DNA of 64,000 nucleotides. Source: Paragonimus westermani (lineage: Eukaryota; Platyhelminthes; Trematoda; Plagiorchiida; Troglotrematidae). Made by a program: the position numbers and the translations under genes. Location: contig QNGE01001314.1 of assembly GCA_008508345.1 (NCBI GenBank), forward strand, positions 67,802 to 131,801, in the 5' to 3' direction. Position 1 is the stretch's first letter; each line of letters opens with the position of its first letter. This document shows positions 12,201-25,500 of the stretch, in pieces. The notes under the pieces were generated by a model. The model had not been told where the DNA came from and did not search any database. It saw only the letters and a list, made by a program, of their open reading frames with translations.

Positions 12201-14969
12201 CGAAGTTTCTTCATAAAACAACTGTCAACAACATAAATATGTTGTCAAGAAAACGTAAATCGCTTACCTGACAGTCAATACGAACCACTGGTAGATATCG
12301 CTCTGTTGAGAATAGTGCATATTATCGAGCCCGTTCAAACGAAATAGAAGTTGGAAGAGAAATATTGCAGAGTTCGACTGTGCATGATAGACACCGGAAA
12401 GCTGGAAGAGCCGGCTGCTGCACCAAAGCAAAATACGCCAGGAGACAAATCATAACAAAGGCGATCATTATCTCGGTTTACCGAATAAGGGTGTCAGTGG
12501 TTTTCAGAGTGCCACATAGAGGAACAAGACACATTAGTGACTTCATACGTGGTAACTCACAGCCGACAGACAGCTCCATATGAGAACGAGTGTACTATTC
12601 ATGAATGAGTAACAATCACGTATTTCCGGGTTTTACACCTGAATGGTGGCGGTGTGAATGATCCTGTTCCATACTTTCCAGGCTCGTCTATCCACCATGC
12701 ACGGCTTCGACGATAATCCGTTAACTGACAGACAAAATCAAAACATTGTCATTGTTGGTCGTGGTAACTTTAATCACTCGAGAAATGACGTTTTAAATTG
12801 ACACTTGGTGATTCTTGCGGACCAAATGACCAGGTATGTATAGTTTTACACAACAATCCTGGGCACACTATTTTACCAACGAGTGCACCACGACATTAGT
12901 GATCCTGTACGATTGGACGATATCATCCTGACACTCCAGTTGGAGTCACTGCTCACGATCGGGCAATTCGTGATCGCCAGTGCTACAGTGCTTTCTGAGT
13001 TTGACCTTCAGTAGTATGCAGCAAAACTTAGTTGATTGGCTGAAGATCGTCGAACAGATACGACTGTTTCTGTTCGCTGTTTTTCACTGCCAAGCCCATA
13101 AGATGTTCCGCGGCTGACGGTAATGTCTTTGTTAACGTTCTATGGGTAGTTATTAGCTAGCTCACTCCTATGACAGAAATCTACTTGTTGTGGCCGCAGA
13201 AGACGCTTGGACTGTAATGTTATTTCATACCAAAAACTTGGTACAATGCAGTTGAAACTACAACACCAAACGTAAACGCTGTATTTTACATGGCTGACTT
13301 TTCTCCATATCCGTTGTCCGCAGTACAGTGTAAGTTTCTTTTTGGATACAAATCACGCACCGTACACACTTGTTGTCAGTAGTCAACCTCATTTCGCCGT
13401 CTCTATGACCGCCGCTATTTTCAACACGTGGTCGTTCTTTTCGATTTGCCCCACATTGGTCATCACTAACGTTACACCTTGTGCAACTTATTGAAAAATA
13501 TGCGTAATATTTGTATAAGCCGTATTTTATGCTCCGTAAAGGAGTAAATTAATGAGCTGGAAGCATTTTAAACAACTTAGGTTTTACTTTATATTGTGTA
13601 TTAGGTTGTTAATCAATTATGCGAATCCTTGACGAATAATATTCATGTTAATGTTCACTACGCACAATAGACTGTTGTCAGATGAGCGCACGGTTTTCAG
13701 TATACTACGCAGAGTACGACCGAATGAAAAATCAGTGCAATCTTAATTTACATAACGTATCATTTCATAATATTGTGTCCTGTAATGACCACGTCAATAA
13801 GTTCACTTAGCGGCTGTGTACAGATGGTCTAGCCACTACCATAGACACCGCACAAATAGTTGGGGATGCGTGTCATCTAGATAAACTGTCTATAGACTCC
13901 AGTAACAATTTAGTGCGTGATAGCAAACAAATTTGGTTGGTCGTAAGCAAATGATCAATCACGAGTCAGCAAAGCAATGAGGGACAAATCACTAACACAC
14001 CAGTGGGAGAGGAGAAACGTATAATGAACTAGAACAATATAGTTTATCGTGTGGTCTTCAAAGAGCTTGACCCTAACAAGTGCCTGATATTCATTCGGTT
14101 TTTTAAGCCTCCAGTTGAACTGTACGCTCTTTATCGTTGGTCCGCATATTTCATAGTTCGAATTGATACCAGGGTCATATCGATACCAGTTCAGGCCGAT
14201 ACCTTGTATGCATCAGACTGTCCTTATGACGACTGATTGTGAAGTTGACGTGCAAACGCAAAGTACAAAATGTGAATGAGACCCAAAGACGACAAAGACC
14301 ACCTTGGTTAATCATCCCAGTGTAGAGGTACAGATTCACGAAGAGAGAGAGAGAGCACAGACATTTTGTTTACCCATTGGTTGACATCAAATTGTCTTTT
14401 CGACCTACACCAGCCCTTGAAGACACCTGGTGTCATTAACTTGATACCCCGGCCAGATAAGGTTGCAAACGATATGATTTTTACGCACTTTTGAAGGCAT
14501 TATTTTGATCCCACTGGTTTGGTGAAGCATGAGGTGGCTGTTTATGGTGTTGATATTATTGCGATTCTGACACAATCTATCACTCTTAAGTTTTTTATAC
14601 TTAGAAATGCACTTCGTAGAACACACGAGTTATACGTTGTAAACAGCAGTCATGCCGGTCGCAGTTGGAATTTGAAAATGTTAGTCGACTAAATCTTAGT
14701 TCTTTATGGTAAAGATTCTATCTGCACCAATTGAGCACCGTTTGCATGAGAACATCACATGCAATTTCTCACACAGTGTGAAGTGAACGTAAACCCGTGT
14801 ACGTTCGTGTAGTTTTTTTCGTATTCGTCTTTTGACTATTCCTTCGGATATCTGCTTTCAGGAATCGTTATGTACGTGGCATTATCCATGTGGGATGAAA
14901 GCATCATGAGACTCAACGACTTGTTCAGGATGACTCTCAGATGAGTACGTCAACTCTCCGATGCTTACC

Positions 14970-15396
14970 ATTTTGATTACTGTAGGTCCAGACCGCCTCT
15001 GGGGCTAGAGAATTCGTGACTCACAGAGTCGATGGCTGATGACGTTAGGTAGGATGTTGGCTAACCGGACTCAGTGGCGTGAATATTGAAGTTTCTTGTC
15101 CGAGTTGTGTGTGAAGTTTCAAGGGGCATTGAAAGCTGCAAAGAGGGTATCTTGCTTATGACACCTTACTTTCACTGTTAACTCGGTTGTTTATCTGCAG
15201 GGTGTAAGCACCTCGATGTTGAATGTATGAATATAGACAAAGTCATTTTTAGCAGTTAGGCCCCCTCCCCTTTGTTTTTTTTCCATCTTTTTAATCACGG
15301 CTTGCTTTTTTCGCCATGGTTATACGGCAGTTAGACCTCAATAAGAATCACTGGTTCATTTCTGTCTATGCTGATGATGATGATGACGACTTTGAA
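14970..15396 (+). mobile_element. Non-LTR retrotransposon 3' end, same family as 45601-46560
   Basis: The sequence matches the 3' UTR of the element at 45601-46560 when that one is reverse complemented. Shared blocks include GACTCACAGAGTCG at about 15019, AGTGGCGTGAAT at about 15072, TTGTCCGAGTTGT at about 15096, the AACTCGGTTGTTT segment at about 15180 and the GATGTTGAATG block at about 15212. Both end in short ATG/GAT repeats (here about 15368-15390). Only the last few codons of the reverse transcriptase remain before the UTR, so this is a 5'-truncated copy, in + orientation. Confidence 0.8.
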
Positions 15397-16138
15397 GGCG
15401 GGATAAGTAAAACAATGGTTAACTCATGACTCGCCGCAATGACATTGCTAGACATGACAACCACCTGATGTACATTACTGTTTTCACCTTTCTACATACC
15501 GCTGTAACATTGCCCCTTCCCTTGTCAGACGGCAGGACAACTCCAGTCCCCAGGGTTTTAAATCTACCTTTCCCATACACCGTTTCCATATCCGTATCAT
15601 TCCACTCATGGCTTGCACCTCTGTGTGAACACATTGTTTCTATTCTTCGAAACCGGTCAACTTGGTAGTTTATAAATGCTGACACATTAGATAATCGTGA
15701 TCTATTTTGCACTGACTGGATTGGCCACTGAATCTCATTACTATGTTTCTGTCTTCGTTTAAACGAGTCCGAGATGGACACACTACCAAACAGACGAAGA
15801 AATTATCATCAGTTCTAATCTTGTTTCCCTCATTTGGATTCCCGGTTGAGACCTCGGCTACAGACACCAAAAGATACAACCAAAGTTAATTGCACAAAAG
15901 CTGTCGTAAACTTCATTAGCTATCAATACATGTTACTCTTATTCTTAAACTAATAATACTACCAAAATAAACTATTTGAAAACATTAAAATCGATGCAGA
16001 ACAAAGTTGGCAAGCAAGATTTTTTGTTGCGATATTTTGCGGTCATTTTTTTAAAAGTATTTTGCCTTACATATATAATATATATATGCTTATATACTAA
16101 TCACCTGCTTGTCGTTTTCCTGTTCCCGTCATTTAAAG
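15397..16138 (+). other. Sequence before the first AFDN exon seen
   Basis: No coding support. The last 75 bases contain an AT run (about 16069-16100) and a pyrimidine tract leading to the acceptor. Presumed intron. Confidence 0.6.
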
Positions 16139-16525
16139 ATAACTAATGTCACAGAAAATGCACGCGGACGGGCTCCCAATCGAACCCAACCCTCCGGTAG
16201 AGAGAAAACGTTGGACGAACTACCATTAACTATTGACCTCCAAGACAAAGCCCTCACGAACAAAAGTAGTCTGCTAGACCGTTATGTGCTTCTAGTAGAC
16301 GAGCTACTCAAGGCCGTGGATACGGACTACCAACAATTGATCTCTCATACCAAGCAAGAGGGAGAGAAGAGATCTACGGTGTTCACCTTGTCTCCAGCCT
16401 ATTCACTCTATTTGGTCTACCGTTCATGTCTGAAACACCTCAACTCCTTACGTGATTTGAATCCTTCCGAACAAGAGCACACAATATCCTACTTGACGAA
16501 CTATATAGCTACACGAGTTTATGAG
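16139..16525 (+). CDS. AFDN: AFDN exon 1 in window: linker and start of the DIL region
   Basis: 129 codons, phase 0 at the donor (GAG then GTATCC). A pyrimidine tract ending in TTTAAAG precedes the exon. A second AG at 16154 would give a different start phase, and with no upstream exon visible the acceptor is not certain. The segment LSPAYSLYLVYRSCLKHL followed by NPSEQEH corresponds to the afadin stretch LSPTYVLYMACRYVL...SPTERTH just before the dilute domain. Before it lies DELPLTIDL, matching the LPASIEF element of afadin. This is the most 5' exon I can find, and it is unlikely to be the first exon of the gene. Confidence 0.9.
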
Positions 16526-19500
16526 GTATCCCACAGTATTTCCTAACCGATCAGTACTGTTTTTTTCGAGACTGCTTAGGCTGAGTTAGGTGAAACCGTT
16601 TTCAACCATACTCACTACAGAGCGCAGCAATTAACTTGAATTCCATGTCCATGTTTGTCCACTTTTCGAAATTGAAAATTCCATTTAGTGAATGGAACAC
16701 AGCACTGAGGACATCTGTTAAAAGTTCCTGCAAGTCATACTGAAACATCGCCTGAAGCAGTGCAGCAGTGCAACTATCTCCTGCTGAGGACGACCAAATT
16801 GTATCTGGTGTCTAGCACGTGATGTGATCATGTGAGCGTCCAAATGGGATGCTTACCATAGTTACTGAGGTAATGACCAGAGCAATGGCATTCACTTGCC
16901 ACAGATCTGCAGTCTGATCCCTAGATAGCATGGAATCTTATACAACAGACGATCTCCAATAAGAGCGCTGACGGTGTGTAATGATTCCTTTGATGTGGGC
17001 ACGGCTGAAGTTATTATGTGGATATATTACAGCTTATTAACGGTAGTTTTAGTATGCATAAATTGTTTCACGAATGGTGAAACATTAAGTTTTACACAGG
17101 AAAGATGAACTGTTGTCCCTGTTCTGTTCGTAATTAAACAGTTAAACCATAGAAAGACTGATGTAATCACGGTGCGAGATGGCACTTAATGTGAGGACGG
17201 GATTAGATACCAAATGGTTGTTACCACTAACAAGCTTAAGTGGGTCGAGAAGTATAGCATATCGGCTCCCTTTGATTGATCCAGTTGGTTGTATAAGCAC
17301 TAAGATGCCAAATTGAATAGGGAATAGATGAACAACTGACTTGGGGTAGCCACCTAAGTGCATTCATACATCGAGGCCATTCAGACGAATCTTATTGTAC
17401 AGCACAAAGTATGAATGAGAGCAAGACAGTGACCCAACACATGTAACCATTCTGTGCTAAACTGTCAGTTTCCGAACACACGAGGTACCTCGTAAATAGA
17501 CATGCAATAATGTTGAACGTATTTTGTGGCTACACTTCCCGTCATGGTAATACAGGTTTTGAACTTGTGTATTTGAATGGTGCCAGTCAATTTTAGCCTG
17601 AAGTATTCAAGACGGTATTTGGTATGCCTGCAAGTGTACGGGAGAGTAATCACAGGACCCTTAATCACACGATACTTAGCCGCTACAGATAACCAAGCCA
17701 CAGCCAATCGCATGAATGTCAATCGCTCAGACAATTCATTTGGTCAACAGTTAACTGAATTAGTGATCATCATGGAGTAACGGTTGTTGGTTAGAATGCG
17801 TCGTTCTTGAAACGGCTGACGACGATTGGTATCCGTCTCCGCGAATTTGCCAATACAGATCACCATCACAATGACAGTCTTGAAGAAGCTGAGGCAGAAA
17901 ACGTTGTCGTCGAACTAAAAGAAAAACAACTGAAGGCTTGACATAAAAATTCACACGAAAACGTTTTTCCCGTAAGCACTCAACATGCTGGTAACGTTTC
18001 GGCTACCGTACTCAAGCCAGCGTTTTCCAACTGAACCCTGCAAAAGGCACATAAATCATTAAAGTCAACCAGAATTAGGGTAACTTTAACACCGGCATCG
18101 GTAGATAAAGCAGTTGTCATCGCCAAAATCTTCGAGAATCAGATACTGTTAGATGTCGAATCTGAAGAAGACCGTATGGCAAAACTAGACTTCAACGATC
18201 TGTTGAGTAAACCGAAAGGGCTTGAACTATGGCTAGATGGCAGTATTTTTAGTGTGATTCCATCAATTTTTTCACGCTACGACTTCATTCTGAGGATACA
18301 TACTGATACAGTTTACTGTCTACTAGAAAAGCTTACCACTGCTTGTCGCTTCAAAATCTATGCTACTTGATCTTAACAAGGTAGTTTTTAACTCAGTTCA
18401 CAGTGCTCATCCCAACTGCCACAGTAATGGATCACATACGATTGACGCAGAGTGTAATGTGTAGTATTCAGGACCTGGACATGAACGGCTATTATGAAAC
18501 ATACTGAGAGGTATGTATCGTCTGGCGTTACTTGTCTGTCCTACACACTATACCGGTTCAAAGTGTGACTGTAGCATTTGGCATCATAATCGGCAACATG
18601 CAGTATTCTGAAAAGAGGCCCGAAATATCACCTGTTATTTGGCACACCCATATTCAAGGTCACCGTCACTCAGAAATAAAACCGGTATAATAAGTTTGTC
18701 GTTCTTCAAAAGAACAGTAAAATCATCCCCAAACTAGAATGGATGGAACTGCACAGACAATTAATCCTTTTTTCTGTTGAAAACTTACATTTAGGTCCAC
18801 AATTCCTCCGTCCCTGCTGCTACCCCGCACCACGGACCGGTTTGCACAGCCTACGTAACAAACGCATAAGTTGGTTACATGTAATTTCCGTTCCAAAAAG
18901 ATATTGCGATCATACGAAAAATCTATACAATAACAGATTTGCTCATCCAATTAAATATTAATGAGGTTGAGCCGTATTTCACACACTTTACATTCGTGAA
19001 ATAATGACAAGTAAGGCGGTTTGAATCTTGTTTTACTTTTTGAAAGTTATTTCCAGATTATCGTGGTACCGATTGACTGTCACGTGATTGATCAACTTGC
19101 GCGGTCAACCGTTCACATGACTAAATGTCGACGTTCAGCTGTCACGTGATTGAATTTCGTGAATAAATGAATAGAATCCCAGGGTATTGTCTCTCATCAC
19201 GATTTTCTTCACTGATCAGCCTTTCTCAGAAGACAATCGTTTTTTTGACCGTATAATCTTAATGATCGTAGCTACCAGTTGCTTCACCGTAGTTGTGACG
19301 TCAATCATAACAATTTAATTCCATTTAAGCTGTTCTACGTACAGTTGAGTGAAAACACAAGTCTATGGAATGCTTATTTTGAATACTCCTTCGTTTTACT
19401 ATGAATATTTGGGTTATTATTTCTTCAAGCATGAATCGAACTTACATGGCGTTGTTTATTGGTTAGAGTTGACGTTACATGTTGACTGAAACATTTAGTT

Positions 19501-22500
19501 GTGTTGGGTGTTTCGATGTGTCCGTTTTGACAACCTTCCCGTACTCTACTTCCTTCTTTTACTCGCACAGTCATTGCCCATCCCAAACCGAGAAGATGTG
19601 AATCACTTTGATCTAATCCATCTGCATATCTACTGGCTAGCTAACAGCAGCGAGCTATTACAGTTTCTCAAAAATGATGTGGATCTTTGTGTGTCGTCTT
19701 TACCGGAACATCTAACACAAACTCTCGGTGGTTCGAACAGTTCAAGATCATCGTTGCATGCTTGCCGTCAAGCTTTACACTTGCTTGCTGACGCTGTAGA
19801 CCATTGCTTTCATGAGCTACGCGTAACGATGTCCAGTTTACTGCAACCGCTGCTATACTGTTTAATTTATCCGGGAGATTCGGACGTACAGGTAAGGATC
19901 TGTCTCTATCGTACAGGTGTGAGGTGAGTAGACTGGAAAGAAACTGTGTCTTTCATTCAAGTTTAACAACACGTTTCAACATTTTTTTCACCAGGATGAC
20001 CTTCGAATGGACGATAAACCTCTCAATCCGCATAATTACCACGCCAGCTTGAAGGACCCTGTGCGAATGCAAGCTATGATGCAACTGTTCAGTCTATTAA
20101 TGCTGCAAGTCCGTCGAGCCAGACTGAACGCCTCATTGACAATTCAGTTATTTGCGCAGTTGTTTCATGTCCTCAACGCACACATATTTAATCAAGTACT
20201 AATCAATACGGAGGCGAAACCACGTCACGTGAGAGAAGACTCGAACGTTTGGTTGACCCGCGTTGGTGCCACTCGGCTCACGAGGCGATTGGATCGGATC
20301 AAACATTGGGCACAACGTCATGGTTTAGAGAGGGCTGCCGAATGTCGCCTTCAACGATGTGTTCAGGTTTGTGTGCTTATGAACTTACTATCTTATCACT
20401 TGTTAATATTGTTTGTATAATTAACACGTGTGATAGATAGGGAATGCTGAACCCTGTCCAGTGTATCCACGATAGCCGTGCATCAACAGTGAATTCTGAT
20501 GTTCCAACTGTCGCGTAACAATGTATGCATAAATTAAATAAAGGACGATTTTACAAAAAGAAGGATAAAGGGCATACTGTACAGAATCATAGTAAGTCTT
20601 TCCCAATGGTCAACTTTAATATGCTTATATTTTGAAGAACACATATTCATATGCAAACTGTTTAATACCATATGAGATTAACAGGTCATCTAAGGGACAG
20701 TTGTGCCGCTCCTTCTTCGCCATTAACGTTGAAGATCTCAATAGATTTAACAACTCTGACCTTTAACAAATAAAAACCATGTTCACTCATCTTCACAACG
20801 AGTACCACAATATTGAAGTTACCCTCAAAATCAAGCAGGGAAATTAGACATCCTTTCTGGACGCTAGACTCACCAGACTTGAAAAATGATCTCGCATTAA
20901 AAACATTTTCCGAAAGATGACGTGGTCTAGTCAGTTGCTGCATTCCGAAGGCTTTGTGTCAGTCACGTACAAACGTGGGCACGTGCGAGCCCTATTCTAA
21001 CGAGTTTGCGAAGTCTGTTCGTGTAAACATATTCCCCGGAACCCCAACTATGAAAAATACTCCTGTCTAGAAAACATATCCCACTCATTCTGTCTACAAG
21101 CATTCTAAGCCACTTGATTCTCGATCCGTCTTTTCAATGGTACCACAGAAACAGTTGTTCATATTCTTGACCTTCAAAGCTGGCGATGTAACGCTCTTCA
21201 TTGGGCAGAGACCGAAGGCATCACCAAACATCTTTTTTATGTCAGCAAAGCTCATTGTGCTACACCAAACAACACGCAATCCCTTAATTACAAGAAAATA
21301 CCGGGTGTTCAGATTCGCCAAGCCATGCATTATTCATGAAGTTATCTGTACCCTCGTTTTGCACTACGTTGATCGCACAGTGAAGGCACTCCATGCTCGA
21401 ATCTCAGGGTATCTCCACAAATGAATCCTGAAGGCCAAAAGCGTGGCAGCAAAAACTGCAATAACTGAATGTTCACATAAATCTGGGCACCAAGTGGATC
21501 CAGTTATTTGTCAGATTCCGAAGTGAACTAACCCAAAAGGCAAAAGCTGTGATCAAATGTGGATGATGTTCAGTCCGAACTAATCTAAATGTCTGAACTT
21601 TTACTACTAGTGCACAATGATCGAATATATATGTTGTTCCCTGACGGTTGCTCACTTGATTGATGCATGAACTCCTAACCACGTACTATCCCATGTTATA
21701 GCGTTTCTTTTTTTACTGTCTGCATTCGTTGCTCTCTACTGTGATTACTCAATAATCTGATTGGTCAGTTTCATGAAATGAAAGACGATTGATCACTCTA
21801 AATGTTTGCCCACAGGCACTCATCGGTTCACTTGTGTGTGCTTCATTTTGTATGCGCAAATAGGAAGACTGAACAGACAAATGCATGAGCATACGGTTTG
21901 TATGAAGATCTTGGCGTTTTTCAAAAGTGGATGTTGTGTGAAACTGTGCAGCTGGAAATCAGAAAAGAAGAGCCTTTAAAAAGCCCATCAATCCTGTCTT
22001 GTTAAGATCAAACTGCTCTAACTCCGAATCTTCTGAAACAACGGCTCACTAGTATGTATCAACAAAGTAATCATTAAGGTAACCTATTGTTTCGGAATTA
22101 AACATAGTGCAGTATTCTACATTTTCCCATTCCAGTTACCAGCTTATAAAGCACTTGCACAATTCCTAATCTCATTCGTTGACATACTACGTCTGTCACA
22201 ACATTATCGTAACCCACCGACATGTCTGAAGTTCTAATGAGCCTCATTACGTACGCTTGGAGGCCTTTGATTATTCGAAGGAGCACGGTTCACATGGTTC
22301 TGTCATGTATTGCTGTCTCAGACACTTCAGTTGGTAACTTCTTGTGAGAATACACCGTTTCAATCAACCGTTCAGTGCATTGTCAGAATATCATGTGAAT
22401 AATCTTACGTTTGTTCCAATGTTTCCTATTGGACTGGTTATCACTTTTTAGCATAATTAGACCAACGCATCGAATGACAAAGTCACCGTGATTCTATCTT

Positions 22501-25500
22501 CAATGTATGGTTTGCGTTACGGTTAGCACGAACAGTCGTGGCACACAATGTCACGTGAATTCAAGTTCTATCTCCCGCATAGCCCAACACTGATTTCTTT
22601 CATGGACCCTAGATCCCGCCATCACGCCTATTAGATCGTGTCTCACACATCACTTTCCCTGTTCACATATTCCTATAGAAATTTTGGAGAGCTAAATAAG
22701 CGATGGTGGTACACAGGTTCGCCGATGTAGCGCATGTCCTATTTAACTGGGATTCAAAATGGTCTGGGAGTAGTTGGCCAAAGGAAGCGGAGGATTCCCA
22801 TGAACTGTTTCGACACAAATTGTGAAGTTTGATGAAAATAGCTCCTACTCCTCGTAGAGTATTGCTTCACCTCTCACGTGACTTGTGATTTCTTCCTTCT
22901 TATCTCGTATCCATTGTGTAGCCTGTGGAAGTATGGGTACTGATGTACCATAGTGAGGCGCAAAAGTGTCATATGGAATGCACCTTTGTTTGTGAGTAGT
23001 ATAGTACGACTCGTGCACTCGAAAATTAACAAACAGTTCTCAACTTTAGGAAGACCGGATACTGGAAGCGATTATTAGAAACGTGCATATGTACTGTATT
23101 GGACGTGTAACCTGAGCGAATAACGATTCACTGCTGTCAATGGGTACGGATTTACGTCAACCATGCAAATTAGTGTTCCTGTCCGTTCCTTGTTTTCAAG
23201 TATCTTGTAACGGGTTTCGTGCCAGGCCAAGCTTTCTTCTACAGCAACAATGTTATTACGGTGGCATACTGTTGACTGAACCGGGGTGCTGAATATATTC
23301 TTTATCTTAGACACAAATCTCACGAGTTTAACAACTCAATTCCTTCGGCTTCCGTTCGTCAAGATTTGGCTGATGGGTGAATCGAAGAGCTGTAAACAAT
23401 AGATAGGAATGAAAACAGTAAAGTTACTACGGCTGATTTCATTCAAATTATGTTTCTACGATCTTTCTTTTGCTGTTCAATTGTGAACTCTCGAGACACT
23501 GAGTGGTTCAACCACTGGGACATATTGTGTCCGCCCGTTCAATATATATTATCTTACCGTATTGTCGGGACGGTTATCATTGGCGGATCTTCACTGAACA
23601 ATGCGTGTGGCGTGAGATTAATTCCGAAAGCGTGCCCATTAGGAGAGCTCGTCCTCGGAATACAAGGCTCGTGCTTTCTGGCTGTTCTAAATAATGCTTT
23701 TGTTGGTAGCTCAGGTTGATGGTTTAGGTATGCAGTTGTTCACCAAGCTTAACATTTAATTTGCAAACGTTCCCTGCCATTCGAGGTGACATCGTCAATA
23801 CACAGTTGTTTGAGCTTATAGGGTTTAGCACAGAGATCGGTGAAGTTTGAGAAATGCCTCTCCTTATATGCGATATTGAGTTGGCCTTTTGGCTGAATTC
23901 TAATTGGCTACTTTTGTTTGCTTTGACCGTTATGTCGGATTTCTGATTGGTCACTGTCTGCCCTTTTTGACTTGTGACCTGGAGTTTTATGGGTCAACAA
24001 CCACCCAGTCTGTCATAAAAAAGTTGCATTCGAACTCTCTTCACAAGACGTGAAACACCTCACAGTACCGGAGTGCTCCGGGGGAAGGAGGAGAGATATC
24101 TGCATCGCACATTTCTTCCACGAAATTACGTCAAACGTACTCCATTGCAGAAGGAACGAGGCTCACATTGTACAGAAACTTCAGCAAAATGAACTGTTCT
24201 ACGGCACATCTAAGCCGCATCGGAAATAACAGCAAGTCTTCTGAGACCGCTGATCACTCTACCACACAAACCAAAGGCAACACCATGAAGAATGCTCTCA
24301 ACCCACGCAAAGTAAGTGCAGCGACCGCGAAAAGCACTAATCCGGACGGACAGGGCGTAAGTTGTTTGCACGAATATGTGGACACGAACTGGCCATCAAG
24401 AGACAATTTTAGTTGATCTTCGCTGACGAAAATCAAATTGGATACACAGTTACTCGCAGCACCGTGGAATTTCTTACTCAAATGGACACCAGTATGCAAA
24501 GAAATTTTGTTCGAAGGTTCGTATTCATCAACCAGTTACGTAAACAACCACGTTGAAGTGGACCAAATCTATGATTCGATGCAGGCCAAAGACTGGAAGA
24601 GATGCGAGCACAGTCATGTTCAAATACCAGCACAACGAAACACAGGAAACGTGCACAGATTGGCAATGCATAACCAATCAACTGCCGGGACAGTCGTTCC
24701 TCTACATTATTTGGTGGATTCCATAGGAGACAGTGGAACGGGTTGGTAACTGAGTCCAAATGTGAAATTCCCGAGCTCCTGCTGTGGCTTTGTAGCTCAG
24801 CTGGTAGGGCGTTTGTCGCGTTGAGGCACCCTGGGTCTGTCGCTTGTTCGAATCCAGCCGAAGCCCTGACTTTTCACATTTGAGTCTAATCTAGAAACAC
24901 TGACCGACGCAATCTAAGAGGAAGAACCAACCAATCAGACCTCAGATCAGTGTTAAACAGCAGCAGGAACTGATCAATCAGGGTGAAAACTCAGGAAGGA
25001 CAGACGGCAAACAGCCAGAAATCTCGCATAAAGGTCAAAAACAATCAAAAGCGATCAGTCAGAATTCATTTATACGGCTAGCTGAACATCACATATGGGA
25101 GACATTCCTCAAACTTCACCAAACCCTATACTGAATCTTATGCGTTCAAACAGCTACACACTGATGATGCCATCTCGATTGGTTATGGAACGTTTGCAGT
25201 GAAACTACTAAGCTTGGCGAACAACCGAGTACCTAGAACGTAGGCTACAGCATTGCATAACACTTGTTTGAAACTCTAACAGCAATGTTGAATTTGCTGA
25301 AGCTCGTTCGGTACGTTTGTTGTCTTATTTTTGGTGTGATGTGAAACATTGAATTATTTCAGGTATATTTGTCTTGTTTGCAGAAAGCCGATTCTAAATT
25401 TCCCCTGTTTTTCTTCACTGTATGCAGTAGACAATCATGACTGCACATAAAATTTCTATTCTCTTCCTTCTTATAACTATCGTTGCTTATCAACTAAAAC

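Larger units (their letters stand above)
3469..14969. other. Long stretch without recognised host gene
   Basis: Apart from the repeats listed separately, I see only short open frames without family resemblance. The longest, 3928-4416 (+, 162 codons), has no recognised motif. I looked for the afadin Ras-association and FHA exons here and found none. The stretch is either a large AFDN intron or intergenic DNA. Confidence 0.5.

Noticed and set aside
11594..12271. Cluster of overlapping frames, possibly a Penelope-like remnant (CDIKRCDKC)
   Set aside because: The single Cys-rich stretch resembles the region before the GIY-YIG domain, but no RT or nuclease motif could be read around it.
14051..14236. 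Possible upstream afadin exon
   Set aside because: No similarity to the FHA or Ras-association domains and no suitable acceptor in phase.
24023..24749. A gene inside the inverted-repeat element
   Set aside because: Several frames are open for 45-105 codons each but are offset by stops and shifts, and none could be linked to a family. Treated as possible decayed coding sequence only.
24786..24862. A functional tRNA gene
   Set aside because: Box A, box B, the T arm and acceptor-like pairing are present, but the anticodon stem does not pair and the loop lacks the usual T before the anticodon. The flanking sequence recurs with two other copies, so it is a SINE.
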